This document shows positions 8,023 through 18,377 of a stretch of 64,000 nucleotides of DNA, piece after piece. The notes beneath the pieces are model-generated. The model saw only the letters and a program-made list of their open reading frames with translations. It did not search any database and was not told where the DNA came from. The number at the start of each line of letters is the position of its first letter. Position 1 is the stretch's first letter. The stretch covers positions 124,001 through 188,000 of the forward strand of contig JANDJZ010001747.1 of NCBI GenBank assembly GCA_027943245.1, written 5' to 3'. A program made the translations under genes and the position numbers. This stretch comes from Acanthamoeba sp. SK_2022b (Eukaryota > Discosea > Longamoebia > Acanthamoebidae).

Positions 8023-9312
8023 TTGGAGCATGTGTCGACGGGGACCCTCATCATTATCCTGGTGATCATGATCGTGGTCTCCGCTTACTTCTCCGCTTCC
8101 GAAACCGGCATGATGACGCTCAACCGTTATCGCCTGCGTCACCTGTCCAAACAGGGCAACCGCTCGGCGCGTCGGGTGGAGAAGCTGCTGCAAAAACCGG
8201 ATCGGCTGATCGGCCTGGTGCTGATCGGCAACAACCTGGTCAACATCCTCGCCTCGGCGCTAGCGACCATCGTCGGCATGCGGCTGTATGGCGATCTCGG
8301 CGTGGCGATCGCGACCGGCATACTGACCTTTGCCGTGCTGCTGTTCGCCGAAGTGCTGCCGAAGACCTTCGCCGCCCTCTATCCGGAACGTATTGCCTTC
8401 CCCAGCAGCGTCCTGCTGGCCCCGTTGCAAAAGGTGATGTTCCCGCTGGTCTGGCTGCTCAACGGCATCACCAGCCTGACCTTGCGCCTGTTCGGCATCC
8501 GCACCAACGTGCGCATCAGCGACGCCGTCAGCAAGGATGAGCTGCGCACTATCGTGCGCGAATCCCAGTCGCAAATCTCCCGACGCAACCAGGACATGCT
8601 GATTTCGGTGCTGGACCTGGAAAAGGTGACGGTTAACGACATCATGGTGCCGCGCACCGAGATCGTCGGCATCGACGTCAACGACGACTGGAAATCGATC
8701 ATGCGCCAGCTGACCCACTCGCCGCACGGCCGCATCGTGCTGTATCGCAGCTCGCTGGACGACGCGATCGGCATGCTGCGCGTGCGCGAAGCCTACCGCC
8801 TGATGACCGAGAAAAAAGAGTTCAACAAAGAGAACCTGCTGCGCGCCGCCGATGAAATCTACTTCGTGCCGGAAGGCACGCCGCTCAACGTGCAGCTGGT
8901 GAAGTTCCAGCGCAACAAAGAGAAGGTCGGCATCGTGGTCGACGAGTACGGCGACATTCAGGGCCTGGTCACGGTAGAAGACATTCTCGAAGAGATCGTC
9001 GGCGACTTCACCACCTCGATGTCACCAACGTTGGCGGAAGAGGTCACGCCGCAGAGCGATGGCTCGGTCTTGATCGACGGTACCGCCAACGTGCGCGAGC
9101 TGAACAAGGCCTTCAACTGGACCCTGCCTGCCAGCGAGGCCCGCACCGTCAACGGCATGCTGCTCGAAGAGCTGGAAGAGATCCCTGAAACCGGCACCCG
9201 GGTGCGTATCGGCCACTACGATATCGACATTCTCGACGTGCAGGGCAACATGATCAAACAGGTGCGAGTCACGCCGATCACCTCGCTGCAGTCCAGCGTC
9301 GGCCACCACTGA
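8023..9312 (+). CDS. yfjD: CNNM/CorC-family transporter YfjD (CorB)
   Basis: A 429-residue membrane protein linked to magnesium/cobalt efflux in the CorB/CNNM family. Domains in order: a DUF21 membrane domain (about 1-150, with SAYFSASETGMMTLNR), a CBS pair (about 200-330) that senses nucleotides, and a CorC_HlyC domain (about 345-420). It uses a TTG start at 8023, chosen because the next residues (EHVSTGTLIIIL) match E. coli YfjD exactly in position; TAAGGA precedes it. It follows ypjD by 42 bp and is probably cotranscribed. Confidence 0.95.
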   Translation: MEHVSTGTLIIILVIMIVVSAYFSASETGMMTLNRYRLRHLSKQGNRSARRVEKLLQKPDRLIGLVLIGNNLVNILASALATIVGMRLYGDLGVAIATGILTFAVLLFAEVLPKTFAALYPERIAFPSSVLLAPLQKVMFPLVWLLNGITSLTLRLFGIRTNVRISDAVSKDELRTIVRESQSQISRRNQDMLISVLDLEKVTVNDIMVPRTEIVGIDVNDDWKSIMRQLTHSPHGRIVLYRSSLDDAIGMLRVREAYRLMTEKKEFNKENLLRAADEIYFVPEGTPLNVQLVKFQRNKEKVGIVVDEYGDIQGLVTVEDILEEIVGDFTTSMSPTLAEEVTPQSDGSVLIDGTANVRELNKAFNWTLPASEARTVNGMLLEELEEIPETGTRVRIGHYDIDILDVQGNMIKQVRVTPITSLQSSVGHH

Positions 9313-9328
9313 CCGCCAGCCTGAAAGT

Positions 9329-9357
9329 AAAAAAGACGCGAAATCGCGTCTTTTTTT
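9329..9357 (+). terminator. Terminator between yfjD and luxS (bidirectional)
   Basis: A 13-bp perfect stem (AAAAAAGACGCGA / TCGCGTCTTTTTT) with T runs on both strands, placed between the converging yfjD and luxS genes. Confidence 0.92.
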
Positions 9358-9378
9358 ATCTCTGCGGGAAACTCGCGG

Positions 9379-9894
9379 CTAGATATGCAGTTCCTGCAGC
9401 TTCTCTTTTGGCAGCGCCAGCTCGTCGTTGTGGTTAACCACCACGTCGTTATCCAGGATGTGCTTGGCGATCTCCTGCGCTTCTTCCAGCGAGTGCATAT
9501 GGTAAGTGCCGCACTGGTATTCGTTCAGCTCAGGGATTTTGCGCTGGTCGGTCACTTTCAGCACGTCGGCCATCGCCGCTTTCCACGCATCGGCTACGCG
9601 CTGCTCTTCCGGCACGCCGATCAGGCTCATGTAGAAACCGGTACGACAGCCCATCGGGGAGATGTCGATAATCTCCACGCCCTGGCCGTTCAGGTGGTCA
9701 CGCATAAAGCCGGCGAACAGGTGCTCCAGCGTGTGAATGCCGCGCTCGGGCATCACTTCCAGGTTCGGGCGGCAAAAGCGCAGATCAAACACCGTGATGG
9801 TATCGCCATGAGGCGTTTTCATGGTTTTCGCAACGCGGACAGCCGGAGCTGCCATACGGGTATGATCGACGGTAAAGCTATCCAGCAATGGCAT
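9379..9894 (-). CDS. luxS: S-ribosylhomocysteine lyase LuxS (AI-2 synthase)
   Basis: Splits S-ribosylhomocysteine into homocysteine and DPD, the precursor of autoinducer 2; it also recycles the product of SAM-dependent methylation. The protein has 171 residues as in E. coli. The metal site is formed by His54 and His58 (HTLEH) and Cys128 (QCGTYH), and Cys83 in GCRTG is the catalytic base. The start at 9894 ([11 protein letters not shown]) follows GAGG; a longer frame upstream overlaps the micA promoter and is not coding. Confidence 0.98.
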   Translation of the reverse strand: MPLLDSFTVDHTRMAAPAVRVAKTMKTPHGDTITVFDLRFCRPNLEVMPERGIHTLEHLFAGFMRDHLNGQGVEIIDISPMGCRTGFYMSLIGVPEEQRVADAWKAAMADVLKVTDQRKIPELNEYQCGTYHMHSLEEAQEIAKHILDNDVVVNHNDELALPKEKLQELHI

Positions 9895-9947
9895 TTCGCT
9901 ACCTCCTCGTAAAAGAGCATTTATTTCGAAACTTTTTTTCCTAACCG

Positions 9948-9976
9948 GGAAACCTTTTCTAACCCTGCGAGTCTGA
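9948..9976 (+). promoter_or_regulatory. Sigma-E-type promoter of micA
   Basis: GGAAACC (9948-9954) and TCTGA (9972-9976) are separated by 17 bp and end six bases before the MicA 5' end. This matches the sigma-E pattern GGAAC-N16/17-TCTGA and the known sigma-E control of micA in enterobacteria. Confidence 0.75.
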
Positions 9977-9982
9977 GTATGT

Positions 9983-10055
9983 GAAAGACGCGCATTTGTT
10001 ATCATCATCCCTGTCATCAGAGATGCATATTTGGCCACATTGATGTGGCCTTTTT
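9983..10055 (+). ncRNA. micA: MicA small RNA
   Basis: An Hfq-dependent antisense RNA of about 73 nt, known in E. coli and Salmonella to repress ompA and other outer-membrane protein mRNAs during envelope stress. The 5' part (GAAAGACGCGCATTTGTTAT and the bases after it) is nearly the same as E. coli MicA. The 3' end is a stem (TTGGCCACAT ... ATGTGGCC) with a T run. It lies between luxS and gshA on the opposite strand to both, exactly as in E. coli. Confidence 0.95.
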
Positions 10056-10060
10056 CTTTT

Positions 10061-11623
10061 TCAGCTTCCGCCGTTTTGCTTCAGGAACGCTTCAAAGCTT
10101 AGCGTATCATTGGCTTCTATGTCGCGTTGGCGCTGCCACGAGGCTTCCCGCTCTTTATCCAGCTCGGCTTCGTTCAGGATTTCCAACGGCTCTTCCAGCA
10201 ACGTCTGACGATACTGCTCCGCCAGCTGCAACCCGACGCGCCCGGTGCCTTCCGCCTTCATCGCCTTCAGAATGCGCGCAGAGAAGGTCAACTCAGGATC
10301 GTCGAACGCGGCAACCAGCTCATCACACACCTGCTGGTATTGACGGTTGCCGGCTTCGCCGTCCAACACTTCCGCCACCCGACGCAGATCGGCGAACAGC
10401 GCCTTACCCACTTTTTCGAGCGGTTCATGGCTGGCGCCACAGCCGATGCCGATGGTCTGGCCCGGCTTACGCCCTTCCAGAATCACCCGGTTCCAGTTCT
10501 TGCGCGTGCACAGCAGTTCATCGCTGCTCATCTCCGGCGCATCGGCCAGCGCGCACCACACCAGGAACAGATCCAGGAAACGCGCCTGCACCGCGTCCAC
10601 GCCGATTGGCGAGAACGGGTTGATATCCAGCGAACGCACTTCGATGTATTCGATGCCGCCGCGCAGCAGCGCGTCCGACGGCGTCTCGCCGCTTTGGGTC
10701 ACGCGCTTCGGCCGGATCGGCGCATACAGCTCGTTCTCGATTTGCAGCACGTTGCTGTTCAGCTGCAGGTAGCGATCGCCCTCTTTCACGCCCAGCTTGG
10801 CGAACTCTTCAGAAGGCGTGGCTATCGCCCGCTTCAGACCGGCCACATAGCTGTGCAGATCGTTGAAGGTGATACCCAAATTGCTCTGCGACTTGTTGGT
10901 GTAACCCAGGTCGCTCAGACGCAGCGAGGTGGCGTACGGCAGGTAGCACATCCCCTGCTCGGTGCGCTCGAACGGCAGATTGGTCTCACGCCCTTTGAGG
11001 AACGAAGAACAAATGGCCGGCGATGCGCCGAACAGATACGGGATCACCCAACCGAAACGGTAATAGTTGCGGATCAGGCGGAAATACCCCGCCGAGATCT
11101 GCTCTTTACCGCTTTCTGCGTCCTGCACCCCGGCCCAGGCCTGCCAAAACTCCAGCGGCAGCGAGAAGTTGTAGTGCACGCCGGAAATGGTCTGCATCAG
11201 CGCGCCGTAGCGATTCTTCAACCCTTCGCGGTACAGCGTCTTCATGCGGCCGATGTTCGACGAACCAAACTGCGCCAGCTCGATATCCTGCTCGGCTTCG
11301 ATAAAGCACGGCATGCTGAGCGGCCACATGCGCTCATCGCCGATATTGCGCGCCACGTAACGATGAATATCGCGCAGGAACGTCAGCAGGTGATCGATGT
11401 TGTCATCAACCGGCGTAATGAACTCTAACAGCGCTTCGGCGAAATCCGTGGTGATCCAGTGGTGCGTCAATGCCGCGCCCAGCTTTTCCGGATGCCCGGT
11501 GGTCGCCAAGGTGCCGTTCGGCGTGACCCGCAGCGTTTCACGCTCGATGCCGCGACGAATGCCTTTTAATGCCTGGGGATGGGCTTCCAACCAAGAAAGC
11601 GCCTGTGATACGTCCGGGATCAA
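10061..11623 (-). CDS. gshA: Glutamate-cysteine ligase GshA
   Basis: ATP-dependent joining of glutamate and cysteine, the first and rate-limiting step of glutathione synthesis in the cytosol. The protein has 520 residues (E. coli 518). Visible family features include GIERETLRV near the N-terminus, FITPVDD, the GVHYNFS motif and [12 protein letters not shown]. It starts at 11623 ([16 protein letters not shown]) after GGGAGG. It stands alone between micA and yqaA. Confidence 0.97.
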   Translation of the reverse strand: MIPDVSQALSWLEAHPQALKGIRRGIERETLRVTPNGTLATTGHPEKLGAALTHHWITTDFAEALLEFITPVDDNIDHLLTFLRDIHRYVARNIGDERMWPLSMPCFIEAEQDIELAQFGSSNIGRMKTLYREGLKNRYGALMQTISGVHYNFSLPLEFWQAWAGVQDAESGKEQISAGYFRLIRNYYRFGWVIPYLFGASPAICSSFLKGRETNLPFERTEQGMCYLPYATSLRLSDLGYTNKSQSNLGITFNDLHSYVAGLKRAIATPSEEFAKLGVKEGDRYLQLNSNVLQIENELYAPIRPKRVTQSGETPSDALLRGGIEYIEVRSLDINPFSPIGVDAVQARFLDLFLVWCALADAPEMSSDELLCTRKNWNRVILEGRKPGQTIGIGCGASHEPLEKVGKALFADLRRVAEVLDGEAGNRQYQQVCDELVAAFDDPELTFSARILKAMKAEGTGRVGLQLAEQYRQTLLEEPLEILNEAELDKEREASWQRQRDIEANDTLSFEAFLKQNGGS

Positions 11624-11705
11624 ATTGACCTCCCGCTTCTAAAAACAATAACTCGTAAGCATACTGAATCCGCACCCGAGAGAATATTGAGTTATATTCA
11701 CTTGG

Positions 11706-12134
11706 TTACTGCCACCAGGCGATACCCTGTACCGTTATCATAGCCAAAACGATGTAACGCAGCGCCTTTCCGATACACAGAAACAGCGCGACAGAGCCCC
11801 AGGGCATGCGCAGCCAACCTGCCAACACGCACAACAAATCGCCCACCACCGGCACCCAACTGAGCAGCAGCGCAGCCGGGCCGAAGCGTTGCAGCCACCC
11901 GAGCGCCGTTGCCAGCCCCCGCTGTGGTTTCAACGCCGGTAACAGGCGCCCGATAATGACATTGGTCAAGCCACCCAGCGTATTGCCCAGGGTCGCGGCC
12001 AGCACCAGCAACTCCGGCGAGACGCGACCCTGGGTCAGCAAGGCGACCAGAACGATTTCTGAATTTCCCGGCAGCAGCGTCGCACTGAGGAAGCTACTGC
12101 CAAATAACGATATTACGGCTAGCGTACTACTCAC
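11706..12134 (-). CDS. yqaA: YqaA, DedA/VTT-family inner-membrane protein
   Basis: A 142-residue membrane protein with about four hydrophobic segments and the LLPGNSEIVLVAL and GNTLGG motifs of the VTT (SNARE-associated/DedA) domain. DedA proteins are linked to lipid movement and membrane energy; YqaA itself has no proven function. The start overlaps the end of yqaB by four bases, so the two are probably translated together, as in E. coli. Confidence 0.93.
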   Translation of the reverse strand: MSSTLAVISLFGSSFLSATLLPGNSEIVLVALLTQGRVSPELLVLAATLGNTLGGLTNVIIGRLLPALKPQRGLATALGWLQRFGPAALLLSWVPVVGDLLCVLAGWLRMPWGSVALFLCIGKALRYIVLAMITVQGIAWWQ

Positions 12135-12697
12135 AGCGTACGGACGTCTACCACAGCCATACCGGCACTTTTCGCCGCCTGAATGCCGAAATCGGCGTCT
12201 TCAAACACCACGCATTTTTCCGGCGGCACGCCGATCAGTTCGGCACAGCGCAAGAAGGTGTCCGGCTCCGGTTTGTGGCGCTGCACGTCGTCCGCACCGA
12301 CGATCGCGTCGAAGCAGTTGAACAGGCCAAGATGACGCAGCAGCATTTCCGCCATGCGGTGCTCGCTGCCGGTACCGACCGCCATCGGACGGCGGCCATG
12401 ATAGGACTTCACCACCTCGATCAGCGGCAATGGGCGCACGCTGTCCAACAGCATCGCCTCCACCGCGCGGGTTTTCTCCGCGGCCAGGTGATGGGGATCG
12501 AGATCGGCCTGATGGCTGGCGATAATCGCCTGGGCGATGCGCCAGGTCGGTGAACCGCTCAGCGCCACCATGGCCGCTTCATCAAACGTCATGCCATAAC
12601 GGGACAGCACTTCACGCCACGCTTTGCGGTGCGTTGGCTCGGTGTCCAGAATCGTGCCGTCCATGTCGAAAATAAGACCCTGATAGCGGTCGTACAT
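12131..12697 (-). CDS. yqaB: YqaB, HAD-family sugar phosphatase (fructose-1-P/6-P-gluconate type)
   Basis: A 188-residue HAD hydrolase. The nucleophile motif DMDGTILDTEP is near residue 11, GTGSEHRM supplies motif II, and VFEDADFGIQAA near the C-terminus supplies motif IV acids. E. coli YqaB dephosphorylates fructose 1-phosphate and related sugar phosphates; substrate here is inferred from that. It is followed by yqaA with a 4-bp overlap. tRNA genes lie upstream and are probably a separate unit. Confidence 0.95.
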   Translation of the reverse strand: MYDRYQGLIFDMDGTILDTEPTHRKAWREVLSRYGMTFDEAAMVALSGSPTWRIAQAIIASHQADLDPHHLAAEKTRAVEAMLLDSVRPLPLIEVVKSYHGRRPMAVGTGSEHRMAEMLLRHLGLFNCFDAIVGADDVQRHKPEPDTFLRCAELIGVPPEKCVVFEDADFGIQAAKSAGMAVVDVRTL

Positions 12698-12844
12698 CGT
12701 TACTCCATGATCGTTGAGGAAAGAAAACTACTTTAGCGTAAAGCCGTTGGGTTGTCGCTGACTGCGTCATAACGGAATGTGCTGTGCCCGATCGGGCGCA
12801 AAGGAGGACAGGGGAGAGAGAATGGCTAAATGCTGAAAAGCGAA

Positions 12845-12864
12845 AAACCCGCCGAAGCGGGTTT
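12845..12864 (-). terminator. Terminator of the tRNA-Ser/tRNA-Arg unit
   Basis: Perfect 8-bp stem (AAACCCGC / GCGGGTTT) with a CGAA loop and an extra A tract on the plus strand (U tract on the minus-strand transcript). The same 20-bp sequence occurs at the eno terminator (62691-62710). Confidence 0.88.
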
Positions 12865-12923
12865 CTCTTAGATTACTATTTTTACTGCTTGCCTGCTTCG
12901 CTAATGAAGCCAGACTTAAAGAA

Positions 12924-13000
12924 TGGTGCATCCGGGAGGATTCGAACCTCCGACCGCTCGGTTCGTAGCCGAGTACTCTATCCAGCTGAGCTACGGATGC
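12924..13000 (-). tRNA. tRNA-Arg (anticodon ACG)
   Basis: A 77-nt tRNA with encoded CCA. The cloverleaf is complete: acceptor stem GCATCCG/CGGATGC, D-arm GCTCAGCTGGATAGAGT, anticodon arm CTCGG-CTACGAA-CCGAG and T-loop GGTTCGAATCC. Anticodon ACG is read as ICG after editing. It lies 60 bp downstream of tRNA-Ser; E. coli has several argQZYV copies here and this window has one. Confidence 0.97.
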
Positions 13001-13060
13001 ACAGTAATTCTTTGATACCCTATGGTACTTTGTTCCCAACTCTACCATACGGCTAATAAA

Positions 13061-13153
13061 TGGCGGTGAGGCGGGGATTCGAACCCCGGATGCAGCTTTT
13101 GACCGCATACTCCCTTAGCAGGGGAGCGCCTTCAGCCTCTCGGCCACCTCACC
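13061..13153 (-). tRNA. serV: tRNA-Ser (anticodon GCT)
   Basis: A 93-nt tRNA with encoded CCA and the long variable arm of serine tRNAs. Acceptor stem GGTGAGG pairs with CCTCACC; the anticodon loop CTGCTAA gives GCT, which reads AGC/AGU codons. Position next to csrA and upstream of an Arg tRNA matches E. coli serV. Confidence 0.97.
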
Positions 13154-13217
13154 AAACGCTTCTTTCGAATTGTGCCTAACTTGCTTTAGAGAAGCTCATC
13201 GGCACTGCGTGGCGCAC

Positions 13218-13245
13218 ATATTACTTTCTCCGACTTTTAAGTCAA
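13218..13245 (-). promoter_or_regulatory. Promoter of the tRNA-Ser/tRNA-Arg unit
   Basis: On the minus strand TTGACT (13240-13245) and TAATAT (13218-13223) are separated by 16 bp. A G+C-rich discriminator (GTGCGCC) follows the -10, as in stringently controlled stable-RNA promoters. The rest of the 13154-13464 gap holds a weak inverted repeat after csrA (13432-13455) and no gene that I can see. Confidence 0.75.
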
Positions 13246-13464
13246 ACAATTTTTCCCAACTCATGCGCGTTTGCACAATTCGCACCCAACATGGGCGATT
13301 TCACGGCAAAAAGGGCGTTTTATCAACAGGCAACCGCAGCGTCTGTAGCAACAAAGCAGAAAACTAACCGGGAAAATAATCGCGAAAAAGAGAGGGGAAG
13401 AACGCAAGAAGTGGGTAAAACGATGCAGTAGCGTCTCGTCTGGCAACGAGACGCTGCTTCGGAA

Positions 13465-13650
13465 TCAGTAAGTCGTCTGCTGAGACTTCTCTGCCTGAAT
13501 GCGCTGATAGATTTCTTCACGGTGAACCGAAACCTCTTTGGGGGCGTTCACACCAATACGCACCTGGTTGCCTTTTACCCCTAGCACAGTGACCGTAACC
13601 TCATCGCCAATCATGAGGGTTTCACCAACTCGACGAGTCAGAATTAACAT
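13465..13650 (-). CDS. csrA: Carbon storage regulator CsrA
   Basis: A 61-residue RNA-binding dimer that blocks translation or changes stability of mRNAs with GGA motifs. [18 protein letters not shown] is the universal start, and the protein is the same length as E. coli CsrA. A good GGAG site precedes the ATG at 13650. It lies between alaS and tRNA-Ser as in other enterobacteria. In Serratia, Csr-type control affects motility and exoproducts; that is family knowledge and is not visible here. Confidence 0.98.
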   Translation of the reverse strand: MLILTRRVGETLMIGDEVTVTVLGVKGNQVRIGVNAPKEVSVHREEIYQRIQAEKSQQTTY

Positions 13651-13902
13651 TCTTTGCTCCTTGAAAGATTAAAAGAGTCGGGTCTCTCAGTTTCCCCGTC
13701 ATTATCCATCATATGTGGTGAAAACGTAAGCCGCGCAACCCACAATAAGTGTAAGCAGACTTGGTCCCACCTCAGATAATGGTAAGTTTAGCCGACCTGA
13801 AAAACTTTGTTCCCGCAATTGTAACTAAATTGTGTTAGCACAGTATGAAAACGCCATAATCAACAAAGTATTATGGCGTTTGTGCGTGCTATTTATTTAT
13901 GT

Positions 13903-16530
13903 TCACAGCTTCGAGGCCACCCAGGCTTCTACGCTGTTTAACGCCGCTGGCAGGGCGTTGATATCCGTCCCCCCCGCCATCGCCATATCAGGGCGACCAC
14001 CGCCCTTGCCGCCTACCTGCTGCGCCACGTTGCCAATCAACTCGCCGGCTTTCACGCGGTCAGTCAGATCCTTGGTCACGCCTGCAACCAGGCTGACTTT
14101 GTCATCAGCCGTCGTTGCCAACACGATGATGGCTGAACCCAATTGATTTTTCAGGTCATCCACCATGGTGCGCAGCATTTTGGCTTCGACATTGTCCAAC
14201 TGGCTGACCAACAGCTTCACGCCGTTAACCACTTTTGCCTGGCTGGACAGCGACGCGCTTTCCTGCGCCGCCTGCTGATCTTTCAACTGCTGCAGTTCTT
14301 TTTCCAGCGCGCGGGTGCGATCGAGCACCGAGCGCACTTTATCGGTCAGGGTGTTGCTGTCGCCCTTAACCAGCTGCGCAACGTCTTGCAACAAATCGCT
14401 TTGCTGGTGCAGCGTGGCGATAGCGCCTGCGCCGGTCACCGCTTCAATACGACGGATGCCCGCCGCGGTGCCCGACTCGCTCAGAATACGGAACAGGCCA
14501 ATATCGCCGGTGCGGCTGGCATGAGTACCGCCACACAGCTCGGTGGAGAAGTCGCCCATGGTCAGTACGCGCACGTTGTCATCGTACTTCTCGCCAAACA
14601 GCGCCATCGCGCCCTTCTCTTTGGCATCTTCCAACGCCATCAGCTCGGTCTGTACCGGCAGGTTACGACGCACCTGCTGGTTCACCAGATCTTCCACCGC
14701 GCGGATTTGCTCCGGCTTCATCGCTTCGAAGTGCGAGAAGTCGAAACGCAGATATTTGTCGTTAACCAGCGAGCCTTTCTGCGCGACGTGGTCGCCCAGC
14801 GTTTGGCGCAGCGCGGCGTGCAGCAAGTGAGTCGCGGAGTGGTTCAGACGGATGCTGTTGCGGCGCTCAGCGTCGATCTGCGCATCCACGCGATCGTTCA
14901 GCTTCAGCGAGCCCTGCGCCAGTTTGCCCTGGTGGCCGATAGCCTGGCCGTATTTCTGGGTGTCGTTGACCACAAACTTTACGCCGGCGGCTTTCAGCAC
15001 GCCTTTATCGCCGACCTGGCCGCCGGATTCACCGTAGAACGGCGTCTCATCCAGCACCACCACCGCCTCTTCGCCGGCGTTGATCCGATCGACCGGCTGG
15101 CCGTCGCGGAACAGCGCGATGACAGTTGCCTGCTGCTCGTCGTGATCGTAACCGCTGAACTGGCTGCTGCCGTCCACGCGGATCAGGCTGTTGTAATCGG
15201 CGCCGAAACCGCTGGATTCGCGCGCACGGCGGCGCTGCGCTTCCATCGCTTCTTCAAAGCCCGCTTCATCGACTTTCAGACCGCGCTCGCGGCAGACGTC
15301 AGCGGTCAGATCGACCGGGAAGCCGTAGGTATCGTACAAACGGAAAGCGGTTTCGCCGTCCAGGGTATCGCCCTGCAGCTTGGCCAGCTCTTCGTCCAAC
15401 AGCGCCAGGCCACGCTCCAGCGTGCGGGCAAACTGCTCCTCTTCGGTTTTCAGCACCTGCTCCACCAACGATTGCTGGCGTTTCAGTTCGTCGGCCGCCG
15501 GGCCCATCACTTCGATCAGTGGCGCCACCAGCTTGTAGAAGAAGGTGTCTTTCGCGCCCAGCATGTTGCCATGGCGGATCGCGCGACGAATGATGCGGCG
15601 CAGCACGTAGCCGCGGTTTTCGTTAGACGGGATCACGCCATCCGACACCAGGAAGGCGCAGGAACGGATGTGGTCGGCGATAACGCGCAGGGATTTGTTG
15701 TCCAGATCGGTTGCACCGGTCACTTTTGCCACGGCGGCGATCAGGGTACGGAACAGATCGATTTCGTAGTTGGAGTTCACATGCTGCAACACCGCCGCGA
15801 TGCGCTCCAGGCCCATACCGGTATCCACCGAAGGTTTCGGCAGCGGCAGCATGGTGCCGTCGGACTGGCGGTTGAACTGCATGAAAACGATGTTCCAGAT
15901 CTCGATGTAGCGGTCGCCGTCTTCTTCCGGGCTGCCAGGAGGGCCGCCCCAGATGTGATCGCCGTGATCGTAGAAAATCTCGGTGCACGGGCCGCATGGG
16001 CCGGTGTCGCCCATCTGCCAGAAGTTGTCGGAAGCGAAAGGCGCGCCCTTGTTGTCGCCGATGCGAATAATGCGCTCGGCCGGTACGCCGATTTGCTTCT
16101 GCCAGATGTCGAACGCTTCGTCATCGGTTTCATACACGGTGACCCACAGTCGCTCTTTCGGCAGGTTGAACCAGTTTTCACCGGTCAGCAGTTCCCACGC
16201 GTAGCTGATCGCGTCATGCTTGAAGTAATCGCCGAAGCTGAAGTTGCCCAGCATTTCAAAGAAGGTGTGGTGACGGGCGGTATAGCCGACGTTTTCCAGG
16301 TCATTGTGCTTGCCGCCTGCGCGCACGCAGCGCTGCGAGGTGGTGGCACGGGAATAGGCGCGTTTGTCCAGCCCCAGGAAAACATCCTTAAATTGGTTCA
16401 TGCCGGCATTGGTAAACAGCAATGTCGGATCATTGTTAGGCACCAGGGAGCTGCTCGCTACAACCTGGTGACCCTTACTATGAAAGAAATCGAGAAACGC
16501 TTGACGGATCTCAGCGGTGCTCTTGCTCAT
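13903..16530 (-). CDS. alaS: Alanyl-tRNA synthetase
   Basis: Class II synthetase that charges tRNA-Ala and edits mischarged Ser and Gly. The protein has 875 residues (E. coli 876). Domains: catalytic core (1-about 460), editing domain with zinc ligands in HSATH (about 562-566) and the Cys of [12 protein letters not shown] (about 665), and a C-terminal oligomerisation region with coiled coil and a glycine-rich [11 protein letters not shown] segment. The start at 16530 ([16 protein letters not shown]) follows CAGGAAA and matches E. coli; the upstream in-frame ATG is not used. Confidence 0.98.
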   Translation of the reverse strand: MSKSTAEIRQAFLDFFHSKGHQVVASSSLVPNNDPTLLFTNAGMNQFKDVFLGLDKRAYSRATTSQRCVRAGGKHNDLENVGYTARHHTFFEMLGNFSFGDYFKHDAISYAWELLTGENWFNLPKERLWVTVYETDDEAFDIWQKQIGVPAERIIRIGDNKGAPFASDNFWQMGDTGPCGPCTEIFYDHGDHIWGGPPGSPEEDGDRYIEIWNIVFMQFNRQSDGTMLPLPKPSVDTGMGLERIAAVLQHVNSNYEIDLFRTLIAAVAKVTGATDLDNKSLRVIADHIRSCAFLVSDGVIPSNENRGYVLRRIIRRAIRHGNMLGAKDTFFYKLVAPLIEVMGPAADELKRQQSLVEQVLKTEEEQFARTLERGLALLDEELAKLQGDTLDGETAFRLYDTYGFPVDLTADVCRERGLKVDEAGFEEAMEAQRRRARESSGFGADYNSLIRVDGSSQFSGYDHDEQQATVIALFRDGQPVDRINAGEEAVVVLDETPFYGESGGQVGDKGVLKAAGVKFVVNDTQKYGQAIGHQGKLAQGSLKLNDRVDAQIDAERRNSIRLNHSATHLLHAALRQTLGDHVAQKGSLVNDKYLRFDFSHFEAMKPEQIRAVEDLVNQQVRRNLPVQTELMALEDAKEKGAMALFGEKYDDNVRVLTMGDFSTELCGGTHASRTGDIGLFRILSESGTAAGIRRIEAVTGAGAIATLHQQSDLLQDVAQLVKGDSNTLTDKVRSVLDRTRALEKELQQLKDQQAAQESASLSSQAKVVNGVKLLVSQLDNVEAKMLRTMVDDLKNQLGSAIIVLATTADDKVSLVAGVTKDLTDRVKAGELIGNVAQQVGGKGGGRPDMAMAGGTDINALPAALNSVEAWVASKL

Positions 16531-16663
16531 AATTTTCCTGGAAAGGCTAGAATAACGACACGTGAGCCGGTGACGCGTCATCCCGACGATGACAACCAGC
16601 TCACGAACAAAAAGTGGGGATAAGATAAATTTTCTTCAGAGGGAAGTAAAACCCCGTGTGCGC

Positions 16664-17179
16664 TCATTGCGCAAAATCACGGTAAATTGACTGAATTTCT
16701 TCCTGGAAGAAGCCGCGATAGAGCAGATAGCGCTGCACTTTGGCTTTCTCTTTCCAGTCGGTTGGCAACGCATCGCCAAATTTTCGCTGCGCCACCTGTT
16801 TCGCCTGTTCGCACCAGTCGATGTCGCATTCCGCCAGCGCGTCCTGCACCAGCGCTTTGTCGACGCCCTTTTGCATCAGTTCACTGCGGATGCGCTGCGC
16901 ACCGTAACCTTTGCGGCTGCGGCTGCCGATGTAGCTGTGAGCGAAACGCTTATCGTCTAGCCAATTATGCTGGTAACAGTAGGCAATAACCTGCTCGATC
17001 AGCGCAGGATCCACCGGCTCTTCAGCCACCGGCGGTGATGCCGGCGCATGTGGCCCCCTGCCGCCAAAACGGGCTTTCGCCACAAACGGCTGCGCCGCAA
17101 GTTTGCGGCGCAGTTCAGCTTCACTATGATCGCGTTGCGACAGCAGGCGCATGGCGCGGCTTAGCAAGTCATTCATCAT
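16664..17179 (-). CDS. recX: Regulatory protein RecX
   Basis: A 171-residue protein that caps RecA filaments and limits recombination. The three-helix repeats of RecX are visible (AMRLLSQRDHSEAELRRKL, QNWLDDKRFAHSY-type, GYGAQRIRSELMQKGV). It is slightly longer than E. coli RecX (166) because of a Pro/Ala-rich linker at about residues 44-54. Two adjacent ATG codons at 17179 and 17176 could both start it. It lies 57 bp after recA, on the same transcript. Confidence 0.96.
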   Translation of the reverse strand: MMNDLLSRAMRLLSQRDHSEAELRRKLAAQPFVAKARFGGRGPHAPASPPVAEEPVDPALIEQVIAYCYQHNWLDDKRFAHSYIGSRSRKGYGAQRIRSELMQKGVDKALVQDALAECDIDWCEQAKQVAQRKFGDALPTDWKEKAKVQRYLLYRGFFQEEIQSIYRDFAQ

Positions 17180-17236
17180 TCAAGCCTGAATTTATGGGAT
17201 ATGCGCCACACGAACGGCGGCGCATATCTTCAGCGA

Positions 17237-18301
17237 TTAGAACTGCTCGCTGGTTTCCGCTTCGTCGTCTTCGAAGTCGTCACCGGAAGCGGCCACCAGT
17301 TCACCGCCGCTGTGCAGCAGCAGGTCACGCAGCTTCTTATCCAGCTCAGCGGCGATAGCCGGGTTTTCTTTCAGGAAGTTACAGGCATTCGCCTTGCCCT
17401 GACCGATCTTCTCGCCGTTATAGCTGTACCAGGCGCCGGCTTTTTCGATCATCTTGTGCTTCACGCCCAGATCGACCAGCTCGCCACGGCTGTTGATGCC
17501 TTCGCCGTACATGATTTGGAACTCAGCCTGCTTGAACGGCGCAGCGATTTTGTTCTTCACCACTTTCACGCGGGTTTCGCTGCCCACCACTTCGTCGCCC
17601 TCTTTGATGGCGCCGATGCGGCGGATATCCAGACGCACCGAAGCGTAGAACTTCAGGGCGTTACCGCCGGTCGTGGTTTCCGGGTTGCCGAACATCACAC
17701 CAATTTTCATACGGATCTGGTTGATGAAGATCAGCAGGGTATTGGCGTTTTTCAGGTTGCCGGCCAGCTTACGCATCGCCTGGCTCATCATGCGTGCCGC
17801 CAGGCCCATGTGTGAATCGCCGATTTCACCTTCGATTTCCGCCTTCGGCGTCAGCGCCGCCACGGAGTCGACGATGATGACGTCAACCGCGCCGGAGCGG
17901 GTCAGCGCATCACAGATTTCCAGCGCCTGCTCGCCGGTGTCCGGCTGGGAGCACAGCAGGTTGTCGATATCGACGCCCAGCTTTTTCGCATAAATAGGAT
18001 CCAGCGCGTGCTCGGCATCGATGAACGCACAGGTTTTGCCTTCGCGCTGCGCAGCGGCGATGACCTGCAGCGTCAGGGTGGTTTTACCGGAGGATTCCGG
18101 GCCGTAGATTTCAACGATGCGGCCCATCGGCAGGCCGCCGGCGCCCAGAGCGATATCGAGTGACAGTGAGCCGGTGGAGATCGTTTCCACGTCCATGGAA
18201 CGGTCTTCACCCAGGCGCATGATGGAGCCTTTGCCGAACTGTTTCTCAATCTGGCCCAGTGCCGCAGCTAACGCCTTTTGCTTGTTCTCATCAATAGCCA
18301 T
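17237..18301 (-). CDS. recA: Recombinase RecA
   Basis: ATP-dependent strand-exchange protein and co-protease for LexA self-cleavage. The protein has 354 residues (E. coli 353). Walker A GPESSGKT lies at 67-74, and the acidic C-terminal tail ([14 protein letters not shown]) that tunes DNA binding is present. The start at 18301 ([15 protein letters not shown]) follows AGGAGCAAAA; the frame extends 7 codons upstream but the longer form is not used. It is driven by the SOS promoter at 18378-18405 and followed by recX. Confidence 0.99.
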   Translation of the reverse strand: MAIDENKQKALAAALGQIEKQFGKGSIMRLGEDRSMDVETISTGSLSLDIALGAGGLPMGRIVEIYGPESSGKTTLTLQVIAAAQREGKTCAFIDAEHALDPIYAKKLGVDIDNLLCSQPDTGEQALEICDALTRSGAVDVIIVDSVAALTPKAEIEGEIGDSHMGLAARMMSQAMRKLAGNLKNANTLLIFINQIRMKIGVMFGNPETTTGGNALKFYASVRLDIRRIGAIKEGDEVVGSETRVKVVKNKIAAPFKQAEFQIMYGEGINSRGELVDLGVKHKMIEKAGAWYSYNGEKIGQGKANACNFLKENPAIAAELDKKLRDLLLHSGGELVAASGDDFEDDEAETSEQF

Positions 18302-18377
18302 TTTTGCTCCTTCGTTTCGCAATGCCGGTGTTACCCCACACTGCCACTGAATGTATGTTGTGCAGGAAATGTCACTA

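Noticed and set aside
13432..13455. Inverted repeat after csrA as a terminator
   Set aside because: The stem is good (GCGTCTCG / CGAGACGC) but no U tract follows on the minus strand, so I only mention it in the tRNA promoter entry.
14143..16623. An 826-codon open frame on the plus strand opposite alaS
   Set aside because: It mirrors the codon structure of a certain gene, has low-complexity Gln/Arg/His-rich composition and no domain. Similar long mirror frames (for example 42511-44151, 48464-50413, 39691-41076, 24226-25368) were left out for the same reason.
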